A stretch of DNA of 64,000 nt. It comes from an uncultured Eubacteriales bacterium (GTDB taxonomy: Bacteria > Bacillota > Clostridia > Peptostreptococcales > Anaerovoracaceae). The position numbers and the translations under genes are program-made. Location: NCBI GenBank assembly GCA_902801255.1, contig CADCHO010000008.1, positions 17,515 through 81,514 on the forward strand. Direction: 5' to 3'. Under the pieces are notes generated by a model, which did no database searches, was not told the origin of the DNA, and saw nothing but the letters and a program-made list of their open reading frames with translations. Positions 18,474-27,291 of the stretch are shown in pieces. Numbering within the stretch: position 1 is the stretch's first letter; each line of letters begins with the position of its first letter.

Positions 18474-20122
18474 TAAATATGAGTAATAAGAACGTTAAAC
18501 TGATCAATGAGAGGCTGGACGCAGGGCTTGCACTGCTGCGCAAGTACTATGAGGTCGAGGAACAGCCGGTTGATGATGTGCTTGCAAATCCAGTAATTGG
18601 CGGAAGACCGCATCACGCAAGACGTTTTGATATCGATGGGGTCGGAAATCTGCTTGTTATGACGGTCACTGAGGCTGAGGAGAACCAGCTCAGCTCGTTT
18701 GTAATAATGCCGTACTTCAAGAATCTGCCGCTCTTCTCAACTGACTATGTGTATTCCGGAGAGAAGCGGTTCTTCCTGCTTGAGATATACGATCTGTCAG
18801 TCAGACACGATGGTATATTTGAGGCTGGTATAGAAAGCTTCAGGGCATTCGGAGCTGAGATGACAGATATGCAGGATATCCCGACAAGGCCTGCATGGTA
18901 TGACGACATCCGCCCGGTATGTCACGCGAAAGCACCGGATGAGAGCCAGGACGAACTTGCGATCGAGAGCTTTCTGGCGTTTCTGCAGCTCTTTGTCGAC
19001 ATGGAGCAGGCGTCGCCATATCTTGGCTCTGAAGACCTTAAGACCAAATGGGAGAAGAACAGGGAATATGCAGATCGGCTCATAGACGAGGGCGGTGTTT
19101 CTACGGACCTGTTCACGGCAGCCCTCGGAGCTGAGAATACCCGCAGGTTCTTCCACGAGGTGTTCTTCGGCGCAGACTGCTATAAACCGCTGGACCTTGG
19201 GGGTATCAGCATATTCCTCAGCAATGAGGATGCTGACGGTAAAACCAACCGTGAAAAGATCAAAGAAAACCAGCGCATAATCCGCAGGATCGCCACAACA
19301 GATAAATCAAAGAGCTACGAAGATTCCGATCAGGACGCTCAGACCGGAAAATACCCTGCGGGAGTCGTGATGCAGGATGGCAAGCTGATCGGCTTTGGCA
19401 TACATATTTTCAACGAAGACGTTTATCCGCTGCAGAGCTTTGAAATCTATCTGAGAAACTGCGGACTGTGCGGTCCGCTTGACCTCTCGAATCATAAGGA
19501 TCTCATGTTTATCGACATTTACCACAACAGTGTCGATGCCATCGATGTGAGCGGGGACGTTTCGCTGAGGATTCTCGGGATCCAGGATAATGATATAAGA
19601 TCACTTGATGTGAGCGATCTTGCGGCTTGCCAGGGCATAGATGCGGGCATGAACAAAATCAGCAGCCTGGATGTCAGCCATAACAAGGAGCTCGTCGAGC
19701 TGTACATAAACGACAATAAGTTCACCGAGATCGACCTCAGCGCATGCCCGAAGCTCAAATATTTCTACTGCCATAATAACGACATCACCGAGCTCGATAC
19801 TACGGCGAATCCGCTCCTCAGGCATCTGAACGCGACGGGCAATCCGATGCGCAGCATCAGTTCATTGGCGCCTCAGAGAGAGGAGCAGCTTACGCTCAAG
19901 CTGACAGCTGAAGGAGCGGGCTGTGTAGGACTGAAGTTCAACCCGGTGTATAATGCACAGTGGAAGGAGACAGGCGAGTGGCAGCAGTCGTACTATGCGT
20001 ATCCGGCCGAAGGGCATGTGTTTGAAGGATGGTATGACGAGGCCGGTACAAAGGTATGCGGCGAGGCTGAGTGGTTCGATGAATACGGCGCAAGCCGCGT
20101 GCTTACGGCAAAATTTGTGTAA
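18470..20122 (+). CDS. Leucine-rich-repeat protein, no signal peptide
   Basis: A 550-residue protein. The N-terminal 290 residues are a domain I do not recognise. Residues about 325-465 hold leucine-rich repeats of about 20 residues (ILGIQDNDIRSLDVS, LDVSHNKELVELYINDNKFTEIDLS, LKYFYCHNNDITELD). The C-terminal 70 residues resemble an InlB-type beta repeat (HVFEGWYDEAGTKV). There is no signal peptide, although LRR plus B-repeat proteins are usually surface-bound. The GTG at 18470 or the ATG at 18479 may start it; the first overlaps the lipoprotein stop. Confidence 0.85.
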   Translation: MINMSNKNVKLINERLDAGLALLRKYYEVEEQPVDDVLANPVIGGRPHHARRFDIDGVGNLLVMTVTEAEENQLSSFVIMPYFKNLPLFSTDYVYSGEKRFFLLEIYDLSVRHDGIFEAGIESFRAFGAEMTDMQDIPTRPAWYDDIRPVCHAKAPDESQDELAIESFLAFLQLFVDMEQASPYLGSEDLKTKWEKNREYADRLIDEGGVSTDLFTAALGAENTRRFFHEVFFGADCYKPLDLGGISIFLSNEDADGKTNREKIKENQRIIRRIATTDKSKSYEDSDQDAQTGKYPAGVVMQDGKLIGFGIHIFNEDVYPLQSFEIYLRNCGLCGPLDLSNHKDLMFIDIYHNSVDAIDVSGDVSLRILGIQDNDIRSLDVSDLAACQGIDAGMNKISSLDVSHNKELVELYINDNKFTEIDLSACPKLKYFYCHNNDITELDTTANPLLRHLNATGNPMRSISSLAPQREEQLTLKLTAEGAGCVGLKFNPVYNAQWKETGEWQQSYYAYPAEGHVFEGWYDEAGTKVCGEAEWFDEYGASRVLTAKFV

Positions 20123-20130
20123 AAGTAGTT

Positions 20131-20469
20131 ATGAAACAGGAAACGATCGACAGAATCAGAAAGTTCACATCTGACAGGGAATGGGAGCAGTATCACACTC
20201 CGGTGAACCTCGCAAAAAGCATTTCAATCGAGGCAAACGAGCTCCTCGAGTGCTTTCAGTGGAGCGATACGGATTTTGACATAGATCACGTTAAGGAAGA
20301 GCTGGCGGATGTGATGGTATACTGCCGCAATATGCTGGATGAGCTCGGCCTGGATGAGGATGAGATCATCAACAGCAAGATGGACAAGAATGAGGCGAAG
20401 TATCCGGTGGAGCTCGCAAAGGGCAGTGCGGAGAAGTATACGGAGCTGAAGAACAGGAGCAGGGAGTAG
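20131..20469 (+). CDS. MazG-like nucleotide pyrophosphohydrolase
   Basis: A 112-residue all-alpha NTP pyrophosphatase of the MazG-like/dCTP pyrophosphatase (RS21-C6) type: TPVNLAKSISIEANELLECFQW gives the ExxE metal pair, and KEELADVMVYCRNML gives the second ExxD pair. The length fits the single-domain, dimeric forms that remove dCTP or modified nucleotides. Substrate choice is not readable from the sequence. It lies nine bases after the LRR gene. Confidence 0.9.
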   Translation: MKQETIDRIRKFTSDREWEQYHTPVNLAKSISIEANELLECFQWSDTDFDIDHVKEELADVMVYCRNMLDELGLDEDEIINSKMDKNEAKYPVELAKGSAEKYTELKNRSRE

Positions 20470-20471
20470 TT

Positions 20472-20639
20472 ATGGAACTGTTAGCAGATATAGTTGTAAA
20501 TCTGGCTCTTTTACTTGGCATATTTCTGCTGCGCTGGTGCAAGATCCACAAACAGGCGACACTTGCAATATTCATCATTATAATGATGATCATTGATGTG
20601 ATATTTATACTTTGGCGGTTTGGCTTTATGCAACGATAG
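20472..20639 (+). CDS. Small membrane protein, two hydrophobic helices
   Basis: A 55-residue frame begins two bases after the MazG stop. It encodes MELLADIVVNLALLLGIFLL, a short basic loop (RWCKIHKQA), then LAIFIIIMMIIDVIFILW, so two membrane helices with a positive loop. The tight spacing supports expression, but the site upstream is only GGAGTAG. No family recognised. Confidence 0.55.
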   Translation: MELLADIVVNLALLLGIFLLRWCKIHKQATLAIFIIIMMIIDVIFILWRFGFMQR

Positions 20640-20660
20640 ACCAAAACATGGAGGGTAGAG

Positions 20661-21134
20661 ATGGATAAGATACAAACACCTGCAACTGACGCACTTGATG
20701 CGGTGAATGCAGAATATGAGTTTCTGGAAGCGCCGGGAGCAATCAGCGGTGAGGACTACTCAAAAGCAATCGGACCTGAAAAGGCTGCAAGGCTGTTCAA
20801 GACTCTGGTAATGAAGGGCGATACCACAGACAGCGTATATGTATTTCTGATACCTGCGCTTTCAAAGCTGTCACAGAGGCAGACTGCAAGGGCTCTTGGG
20901 GAGCACGCGCTTGAGATGCTCAAGCCAATCGACCTCAAACATCTGACGGGCTATACGCATGGCGGAACCTCACCACTGGGAATGAAGAATAAGTACAAGG
21001 TGATCTTCGACGAATGTGCGGGAGACATGAAGACTGTCATTATCAACGGCGGAGGCGGCGGATATCTTGTAGAGCTCACGCTGGACGAGTTTGCCAAGGC
21101 GCAGCCGTATGAGCTCATGCCGCTCAAGAAGTAG
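20661..21134 (+). CDS. ybaK: YbaK/EbsC aminoacyl-tRNA deacylase
   Basis: A 157-residue editing enzyme of the YbaK branch, which hydrolyses Cys-tRNA(Pro) made by error by prolyl-tRNA synthetase. Visible signatures are FKTLVMKGD (catalytic Lys region), LSQRQTARALG, HLTGYTHGGTSPLGMK and the Gly-rich VIINGGGGGYLVEL. Length is usual. It has a GGAGGGT site and is followed closely by the esterase gene. Confidence 0.93.
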   Translation: MDKIQTPATDALDAVNAEYEFLEAPGAISGEDYSKAIGPEKAARLFKTLVMKGDTTDSVYVFLIPALSKLSQRQTARALGEHALEMLKPIDLKHLTGYTHGGTSPLGMKNKYKVIFDECAGDMKTVIINGGGGGYLVELTLDEFAKAQPYELMPLKK

Positions 21135-21156
21135 GACTATACGGAGGCAGGGGACT

Positions 21157-22101
21157 ATGAAGAGACAGAAATATCCCATAAACCGGGAGTACTTTCCGCT
21201 GAGCCTGTACACGCCGACTATGACCCGCAAGGGCATTGAGCGCGCAAACAGGCTGTACAGAGAGCCTAAATCGATATACAGAGACCCCGAACTCATCATA
21301 AGCAAGGTGAATATACCGGGATACAATGACGGGGAGATAGAGCTGATGCTGATCACTCCGGTAGACATTGAAAGACCTGCGCCTTGTTTCTATCACATCC
21401 ATGGCGGCGGTTTCGTATTCGAGGCGACTTCGGCACACTACAGACGTGCGGTAAGCTTCGCTAAGGAAGCGGAGTGCGTCGTAGCATTTGTAAGATACAG
21501 GCAGGGTCCGGATTACACTTTCCCGTATCCGCAGGAGGACTGCTTTGCTGCACTGGTGTGGCTGCATGAGCACGCCGCTGAGATCGGTATCGACCCTGAC
21601 AGGATAGGTATAGGGGGAGACAGTGCCGGCGGAACACTGGCTGTCACATCGTGCCTCATGGCACGCGACAGGGAAACAGGGATCAAGCCGCTTTTCCAGC
21701 TGCTCATCTATCCGTTCCTGGACAGACGGGGCGGCGAGTCCTACCGCAAATACACGGATACACCGGTCTGGAATTCAACACTATCCAAGCAGGTAGATCA
21801 GTTCATAAATCCTAATCCCGAGGACACGCCGCTCGCATACAGGTCGCCTGTAGAGGCGGACAGCCTGGAGGGACTGCCTCAGGCATATATCGAGGTAGCG
21901 GAGTTTGACGCACTGCGCGATGACGGGATACTGTACAGCAAGCTCCTGCAGGAAGCCGGCATAGATGTGGAGTTCCACGATACGCACGGCACCATGCACG
22001 GCTATGACTATATTCTGAAAGCGCCTACTACACAGTTGATGCAGGTGCTGAGGATAGAATACATGAAGAGGAAATTTGGAAACGAGGGAAGTGCCCGCTG
22101 A
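21157..22101 (+). CDS. Alpha/beta hydrolase, hormone-sensitive-lipase type
   Basis: A 314-residue esterase. The HGGG oxyanion motif lies at 82-85 and the nucleophile in GDSAGG (Ser156); an Asp in EFDALRDDG and a His in HGTMHGYD complete the triad. I start at ATG 21157 behind GGAGG; longer frames upstream run inside the ybaK gene. The substrate is probably a short-chain ester. It lacks a signal peptide, so it acts in the cytoplasm. Confidence 0.92.
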   Translation: MKRQKYPINREYFPLSLYTPTMTRKGIERANRLYREPKSIYRDPELIISKVNIPGYNDGEIELMLITPVDIERPAPCFYHIHGGGFVFEATSAHYRRAVSFAKEAECVVAFVRYRQGPDYTFPYPQEDCFAALVWLHEHAAEIGIDPDRIGIGGDSAGGTLAVTSCLMARDRETGIKPLFQLLIYPFLDRRGGESYRKYTDTPVWNSTLSKQVDQFINPNPEDTPLAYRSPVEADSLEGLPQAYIEVAEFDALRDDGILYSKLLQEAGIDVEFHDTHGTMHGYDYILKAPTTQLMQVLRIEYMKRKFGNEGSAR

Positions 22102-22145
22102 TCGGACTTGTTCGGGTCATTTACCTTAAAAAGGAGGAGAAAACA

Positions 22146-22658
22146 ATGGAATTCAAGGAAGTAGTAAAGAACCGTTACTCATGCAAGAAGTTCAATGGCG
22201 AGAAGGTTTCACCTGAAAAGCTGGAAGCTATTCTGGCTGCAGGACGCCTTGCTCCGACCGCCAAAAATCTCCAGGAACAGCACATCTATGTGGTGCAGTC
22301 CGAGGAGATGCTTGCGAAGATCGACGCTCTTACGCCTTGCCGCTACAACGCGCCAACAGTGCTTGCAGTAGCATTCGACAAAAACAATGTCTTCACTTAT
22401 CCGGGCGGAAAGAGGGATTCCGGAGTAGAGGATGCGACTATAGTTGCGACACACATGATCCTTTCTGCAGAAGACGAAGGCGTGGACAGCTGCTGGGTCA
22501 ACTTCTTCGACCCTGATAAAGCTGCAGAGGCGCTCGGACTGCCGGAGAATGAAGAGGTCCTCATGCTGATGGATCTCGGATATGCAGCTGAAGGCTCCGG
22601 TCCGCTTGCAAACCACGGATCAAGAAAGCCTCTGGCTGAGACAGTTACATATTTCTAG
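22146..22658 (+). CDS. Nitroreductase family flavoprotein
   Basis: A 170-residue FMN enzyme. RYSCKKFNGEKV and AGRLAPTAKNLQEQ are the FMN phosphate and ring contacts; VATHMILSAEDEGVDSCWVNFF is the typical core helix. It is shorter than classical NfsB and has no ferredoxin part, unlike the protein at 14497. An AAGGAGGAG site lies upstream. It may reduce nitro or quinone compounds; the natural role is unknown. Two bases separate it from mnmM. Confidence 0.92.
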   Translation: MEFKEVVKNRYSCKKFNGEKVSPEKLEAILAAGRLAPTAKNLQEQHIYVVQSEEMLAKIDALTPCRYNAPTVLAVAFDKNNVFTYPGGKRDSGVEDATIVATHMILSAEDEGVDSCWVNFFDPDKAAEALGLPENEEVLMLMDLGYAAEGSGPLANHGSRKPLAETVTYF

Positions 22659-22660
22659 AG

Positions 22661-23227
22661 ATGAGCAATCTGATAACCCGTACAACTGAACTTGCGATGT
22701 CAGTGACACTGACTTACATAAAGCCGGGCGACACGGTCGTTGACGCGACTTGTGGGACTGGGCAGGATACCGTTGTGCTTGCGCGTGCGGTAGGGAGCGA
22801 GGGCAGCGTCTATGCTTTTGATATCCAGAAGAACGCGCATCTGCTCACGGAAGCCCGCCTTAAATCGCACGGAATCGCTAATGTGCACCTGGTGATGCAG
22901 TCGTTCGTATCGATGAGCGAGCATATACCGGAGAGGAGTGCTTCCGCTGTAGTATTCAACCTCGGCTATCTGCCGGGAGGCGATCACAGCATCACGACTA
23001 AGGCAGACACGACGCTTGAAGGACTTGAGGTCGCACTCAGGACCATCAGACCGGGCGGCATAGTTACAGTGGTAATGTATGACGGTCATGACGAAGGCGC
23101 AGAGGAGAAAACAGCGGTCCTCGAATGGGCAGAAGCTCTCGATCAAAAGAAGTTCCACGTGGCATACGTAAGTCTGCTCAATCAGAAAAACCATCCGCCT
23201 GAAATTCTTTGGATAACAAGGAAGTAA
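22661..23227 (+). CDS. mnmM: tRNA (mnm5s2U34) methyltransferase, MnmM/YtqB family
   Basis: A 188-residue SAM-dependent methyltransferase. It carries VDATCGTGQDTVVLA (motif I), YAFDIQ (motif II) and VVFNLGYLPGGDHS, a near-exact hallmark of the YtqB family, which methylates nm5U34 of tRNA to mnm5U34 in Gram-positive bacteria. Length is usual. A companion U34 modification gene, mnmA, lies at 44973, so both the 5- and 2-position steps are encoded in this window. Confidence 0.9.
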   Translation: MSNLITRTTELAMSVTLTYIKPGDTVVDATCGTGQDTVVLARAVGSEGSVYAFDIQKNAHLLTEARLKSHGIANVHLVMQSFVSMSEHIPERSASAVVFNLGYLPGGDHSITTKADTTLEGLEVALRTIRPGGIVTVVMYDGHDEGAEEKTAVLEWAEALDQKKFHVAYVSLLNQKNHPPEILWITRK

Positions 23228-23262
23228 AACACATAAAAAAGCAGCAAACAGGAGGTTACATT

Positions 23263-23691
23263 ATGTTTGGATCATTAACCGAAAAGGCGAGTTCCTTGGA
23301 AACAAAACTCGCGCTTTACATTGTAGCAGGTGTCATAGTACTTGTTATCGTCAACTTGCTTCTCGACGGGATAAGAAAGTACATCAGAGGCCTTGATACA
23401 GCGGCTCTCGGAGCTCTTCTTATCTTTCTGGGATATAAAGCTGCAGAGCTCAAGCTGGTCAGCGTGCTGAGCAACCTCCTGTATCTTGTGGGAGGCACAC
23501 TTTTCATAACCGGAATTCTCATTTTCGTTATCAAGACGATAATAAAGCGCAAACGTGCTGTGGTAAGAAGCGGACCGCCGATGCCAAAAGAACCGGCACC
23601 AAAAGCAGATAAGGCAGAAGAGCCGAATCCTGCAGAGCCAAAGCATGAAGAATCAACGAGTTCAGAGCCTAAGCACGCAGCGAAAAAGTAA
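23263..23691 (+). CDS. Uncharacterised membrane protein with charged tail
   Basis: A 142-residue protein with three hydrophobic segments (about 15-35, 45-65 and 72-92), then a cytoplasmic basic stretch and a Pro/Lys/Glu-rich tail of about 40 residues (EPAPKADKAEEPNPAEPKH). I start at the ATG at 23263 behind CAGGAGG; an in-frame ATG at 23209 lies in the end of mnmM. No family recognised. Confidence 0.75.
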   Translation: MFGSLTEKASSLETKLALYIVAGVIVLVIVNLLLDGIRKYIRGLDTAALGALLIFLGYKAAELKLVSVLSNLLYLVGGTLFITGILIFVIKTIIKRKRAVVRSGPPMPKEPAPKADKAEEPNPAEPKHEESTSSEPKHAAKK

Positions 23692-23714
23692 AAAAGCGAA
23701 AAGCAGGGAAAACA

Positions 23715-24251
23715 ATGAAAATACTGGTACTTGAAAGCAGCGGGAACATCAGAGGTTCCTCAAATATGCTCGCGGACGAATTTATCCGCGGAGCTGAAGA
23801 AAACGGACACGAAGTCACCGTTTATAACGTTATCAGAAAGAACATCAGGCCTTGCCTGGGATGCGGCAACTGCGGCATGTCCGGCATGTGCGTTCTTAAG
23901 GATGATTACGAGAACGAGCTCAAACCGCTGATAATCGCCAGCTACATGATCGTATTCGTGATGCCTGTCTATTACTACAATTGGCCGGCGCCTCTTAAGG
24001 CGTGCGTGGACCGCTTCTACAGCTTCACAGTCGAGCTGACTGCGATGCACAAGAAGACTGCGTTCCTCAGCGTCGCATGGGACGACACGGACACAGTCTT
24101 CGACATCCCGAAGGCATATTACAAGCAGATTTGCAATTACATGCAGTTTAAAGACTGCGGAATGGTGCTCGGCAGAGGATGCGGAACAACGTCCATGACA
24201 AGGAGCAGCGATTATCCGAAGCAGGCATACGAACTCGGCAAAAGCGTATAG
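23715..24251 (+). CDS. NADPH-dependent FMN reductase, Cys-rich
   Basis: A 178-residue flavodoxin-fold reductase and paralogue of the protein at 9775. It has VLESSGNIRGSSNMLAD for FMN, and a Cys-rich block CLGCGNCGMSGMC that could bind an iron-sulfur cluster as in archaeal Isf proteins. MPVYYYNWPAPLKACVDRFY is the flavin-ring loop. The first loop has SSGNIRGS instead of the usual NGSPRxxG. Electron partner unknown. Confidence 0.88.
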   Translation: MKILVLESSGNIRGSSNMLADEFIRGAEENGHEVTVYNVIRKNIRPCLGCGNCGMSGMCVLKDDYENELKPLIIASYMIVFVMPVYYYNWPAPLKACVDRFYSFTVELTAMHKKTAFLSVAWDDTDTVFDIPKAYYKQICNYMQFKDCGMVLGRGCGTTSMTRSSDYPKQAYELGKSV

Positions 24252-24292
24252 AATAAACACAGAGACTATCTGTGAATAAAAGGGGGTAGACT

Positions 24293-25354
24293 ATGAAGAT
24301 CAATGTAAACGGAATCGAAATGTACTACGAGAAGTACGGCGAGGGAAGACCGCTCATCCTGGTACACGGCAACAGTCTGGACCACACGGAATTCAAGGAT
24401 TCCATCTGGCTTCTCAGAAGGCATTTTGCAGTGTATGCTGTAGACTCACGCGGCCACGGTCTCAGCACAAAAGTAGATGAACTGCACTACTCGGATATGG
24501 CGGATGACATGGTTGCTTTCCTGGAGCAGCTTGACCTGAAAGACGTAGTCTACTTTGGTCACAGCGACGGTGCGATCATCGGACTGCTTACAGCCATGAG
24601 AACTGACAGGATTGGTCTTCTGCTTTCCGGCAGCGCCAACCTCACTCCGAATGGAGTAGCTCCTTGGCTCAGAACAGGGGTCAAGGTCGCGCACTCGCTC
24701 ACCAAAGATCCGAAGATGCAGATGATGCTGATGGAACCGAACATCGCTCCTGAAGAACTGGCGACGATAAAGACGCCTACCGTGGTTATCGCCGGAAGCA
24801 AGGATCTCGTGGATGAGAAGGAGACCAGACTCATTGCTGAGTCGATACCTGGCGCAAAACTGCGTATCCTTGAGGGCGAAGGCCACATGAGTTACGCCAC
24901 GACCGGCAGCCATCTTGCGGATATCATAATGGAAGAAGCAGGGATCAGAGAACCGGGCGATGCCAGAACGCTTACAGAGCCTCAGAAGAAGATTCTCAAG
25001 GGAGCTCAGCAAGGCGAAGTCGATGCGGCGTACATGTATGAGAAGCTGGCTGAGGCAGTGACTGATACTGCCGACAAAGAGGCATTTGAGCGGCTTGCCG
25101 GGGACGAGACAAGGCATGCGAACGTGTTCTTCCAATACACAGGACAGACGCTCAGGCCAAATCGTGCCAAAGCGATAATCATTCCTGCGATGTACAAGAC
25201 TATTGGCAAGGACAAGCTGTATCCGATCATCGCGAAGGCCGAGTACGATGCAGCTGAGAAGTATAGAAATATAATCACGGATTTCCCTGAAGTGGTTGAA
25301 GTCATGAATGACGAGGTCCACCATGGGGATGCCGTGATGGGATTACTGAAATAG
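24293..25354 (+). CDS. Alpha/beta hydrolase fused to ferritin-like (rubrerythrin-type) domain
   Basis: A 353-residue two-domain protein. Residues 1-218 are an alpha/beta hydrolase with Ser91 in GHSDGA, Asp171 in GSKDLVD and His198 in GEGHMS. Residues about 228-353 are a four-helix ferritin-like domain with carboxylate and His ligands in order: GEVDAAYMYE (Glu242, Glu250), DETRHA (Glu272, His275), AEYDAAEKY (Glu317, Glu322) and NDEVHHGD (Glu341, His344). No stop or frameshift separates the two. A GGGGGT site precedes it. The function is unknown; the pairing suggests a hydrolase tied to peroxide or iron handling, which is inference. Confidence 0.88.
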   Translation: MKINVNGIEMYYEKYGEGRPLILVHGNSLDHTEFKDSIWLLRRHFAVYAVDSRGHGLSTKVDELHYSDMADDMVAFLEQLDLKDVVYFGHSDGAIIGLLTAMRTDRIGLLLSGSANLTPNGVAPWLRTGVKVAHSLTKDPKMQMMLMEPNIAPEELATIKTPTVVIAGSKDLVDEKETRLIAESIPGAKLRILEGEGHMSYATTGSHLADIIMEEAGIREPGDARTLTEPQKKILKGAQQGEVDAAYMYEKLAEAVTDTADKEAFERLAGDETRHANVFFQYTGQTLRPNRAKAIIIPAMYKTIGKDKLYPIIAKAEYDAAEKYRNIITDFPEVVEVMNDEVHHGDAVMGLLK

Positions 25355-25382
25355 GGCGAAATGAAGACATTGGGGGACTGAG

Positions 25383-25668
25383 ATGTATTCCAACGAGGAT
25401 CTGATAAAGGATTGCCTGGAACTGTTCAGACAGACAGAAGGCAATAAAGTGGACATTCCGGGCATCGGCGAAACGGTGATATATGAGTGGCTGCCTGAGG
25501 CAAAGTCAGTCATCTCAATGTTTCTCCCGTTCTCTGAAGCACGGTAAGAACAATCTGAAATGTCATCTGCATGTTCAGAAGATGAAGAAAAAATACTCGC
25601 CGCGTTATGGCTGCGGTAAGTGTCAGGTTGGAGTACCGTGTGAATTCCGCTCACCGGTGAACAAGTAA
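25383..25668 (+). pseudogene. Decayed QueG-like Fe-S protein (internal deletion)
   Basis: A 54-codon frame (25383-25547) encodes MYSNEDLIKDCLELF, then WLPEAKSVISMFLPFSEAR and a stop, like the N-terminus of epoxyqueuosine reductase-like double-cluster proteins. A different frame just downstream ends in YGCGKCQVGVPCEF (stop at 25668), which looks like the C-terminal tail of the same family. The central 150-200 residues with the ferredoxin clusters are missing. I therefore read it as one gene with an internal deletion and frameshift. A start site (GGGGACTGAG) is still present. Confidence 0.6.
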
Positions 25669-25703
25669 TAGCACAAAAGCGCTGAAAACTTATATACATA
25701 TCA

Positions 25704-26324
25704 ATGGACAGGATGCGCATCAGAACAATCATAAATATCATTCTCGTAATCGTGGTGCTCGGTTCGTGGATCGCTCTTTTCGTTTCTTCGTCCGGAACAC
25801 TCATGCATAATGGAATCAACAGCCTGAAATACTTTACTGTGCTGTCGAATCTGCTCGAGGGAGCAGCATCGGCCGCATGGCTGGTCAGCTCACGGAGAAA
25901 CGGCAAAGCGAGCTCCCACGCAGAGCAACTGAAATATGTTGCGGCTGCAGCAGTCGGACTAACATGCGTAGTAGTTCTGACCTTCCTTGGACCGCTTTAT
26001 GGATATCCGGAGATGTTCGCAGGACCAAGCCTGTACATGCATCTTCTGACGCCTGTTATCGCGATTGCCGAGATCATCTTCTTATCGGACTTCACATATA
26101 CGCGTAAAGACAACAGACTGGTGATGCTCTCACCGATAGTGTATGGAGTCTTCTACCTGGGAAACAATCTGATCAACGGCATAGGGGAGTGGCCGGATAC
26201 GAACGACTGGTATCTGTTCCTGACATGGGGCTATCCGGTCGGGATACTAATATTCACTGTCATATGCGCAGTGACGTGGCTGCTGGGTCTGGCAATGCGA
26301 AAACTGCATAGGACACAAGCTTAA
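25704..26324 (+). CDS. Pr6Pr family membrane protein
   Basis: A 206-residue polytopic membrane protein with six hydrophobic segments, resembling the Pr6Pr/AIG1-like family: FTVLSNLLEGAASAAW after the first helix, LYMHLLTPVIAIAEIIFL in the middle, and WGYPVGILIFTVIC at the end. The role is unknown. It follows the decayed Fe-S protein gene by about 35 bases. Confidence 0.8.
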   Translation: MDRMRIRTIINIILVIVVLGSWIALFVSSSGTLMHNGINSLKYFTVLSNLLEGAASAAWLVSSRRNGKASSHAEQLKYVAAAAVGLTCVVVLTFLGPLYGYPEMFAGPSLYMHLLTPVIAIAEIIFLSDFTYTRKDNRLVMLSPIVYGVFYLGNNLINGIGEWPDTNDWYLFLTWGYPVGILIFTVICAVTWLLGLAMRKLHRTQA

Positions 26325-26391
26325 GATTTCGCGGCTGATATGCGGCCGGTATAATAAAAAAAATATATTTCTTACTGGAGAGTATTTATTA

Positions 26392-27291
26392 ATGGAGAAT
26401 TCAAACAGGGAGCTGTTCAGAACTAAAAGTGAGTTTTTGAAAAAGCTGTATTCCAATATCCTTTTCGTCGCAGTCGTAGAGTATTTAATTTACAACAAGG
26501 GCTTGACTTTAAAGTATACCGCCGAAGCGGCTTTCGACCCGTTCGCCTCGATAATCAAAGAGGAATTCGACTTATACTATAATCACTATTTCTGGCTCAT
26601 AGTTCCGATCATACTGACGCTGGTTTTCATGCGCCTGACCTGTCCCGGCGCACTTTATATTTTTAAAGAAGGCAGTTTTGGCAGAAGGCTCAGATCATTA
26701 TTCACCGGACTTTTGATCGGTGTTGGCATTACTTGCATTCTTAACTTTACGGCATGGATCTCCGGAACGACAGTTTTCTCTTATAACAGATTTGACTGGC
26801 TCCTGATCCCGCTTCTGCCTCTTGTATTCATACAGTGTACGGCTGAGGAGATGCTACTGAGAGGTTATGTACCTGCGGTCCTCGGTGAAAAACACAGCTG
26901 GGATGTTGTCTGCTTTGTCAGCGGCACACTATTCATATTCCATCACGTGCTCAATATGGAAATATACGGTTTCGAAGCAAGGTACTGCCTGAATCTCTTT
27001 TTGATGGGTGTATTCTTCTGTCTCATGATGAAATGGGAAGGGAACTTCTGGGTAACTAGCGGCATTCATACCGGATGGAACTATACACAGCTGTTTTTAA
27101 TGGGAACTTCCGCAGGAAATAAGTCTATGGGAATCATCACAGGTAAGGCTGATTACAACCCTACCTTTTACGATGAAAAATATGGATTTATCAGTGCAGT
27201 TATCACAACTGTATTGTTCACTGCACTGATCCTCTTTCTGATATACAACCTCTCGAAAAGAGGTAAGCTTGAAGGGTATAGAGATGAGTAG
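26392..27291 (+). CDS. CPBP family intramembrane metalloprotease
   Basis: A 299-residue membrane protein of the CPBP (CAAX protease/bacteriocin-processing) family with about eight helices. Catalytic motifs are EEMLLRGY (Glu152, Glu153, Arg157), FIFHHVLN (His184, His185, Asn188) and HTGWNY. Members process prenylated or bacteriocin-like peptides or act in self-immunity; the target here is unknown. A close paralogue lies at 35366. The C-terminus overlaps the HAD gene start by eight bases. Confidence 0.9.
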   Translation: MENSNRELFRTKSEFLKKLYSNILFVAVVEYLIYNKGLTLKYTAEAAFDPFASIIKEEFDLYYNHYFWLIVPIILTLVFMRLTCPGALYIFKEGSFGRRLRSLFTGLLIGVGITCILNFTAWISGTTVFSYNRFDWLLIPLLPLVFIQCTAEEMLLRGYVPAVLGEKHSWDVVCFVSGTLFIFHHVLNMEIYGFEARYCLNLFLMGVFFCLMMKWEGNFWVTSGIHTGWNYTQLFLMGTSAGNKSMGIITGKADYNPTFYDEKYGFISAVITTVLFTALILFLIYNLSKRGKLEGYRDE

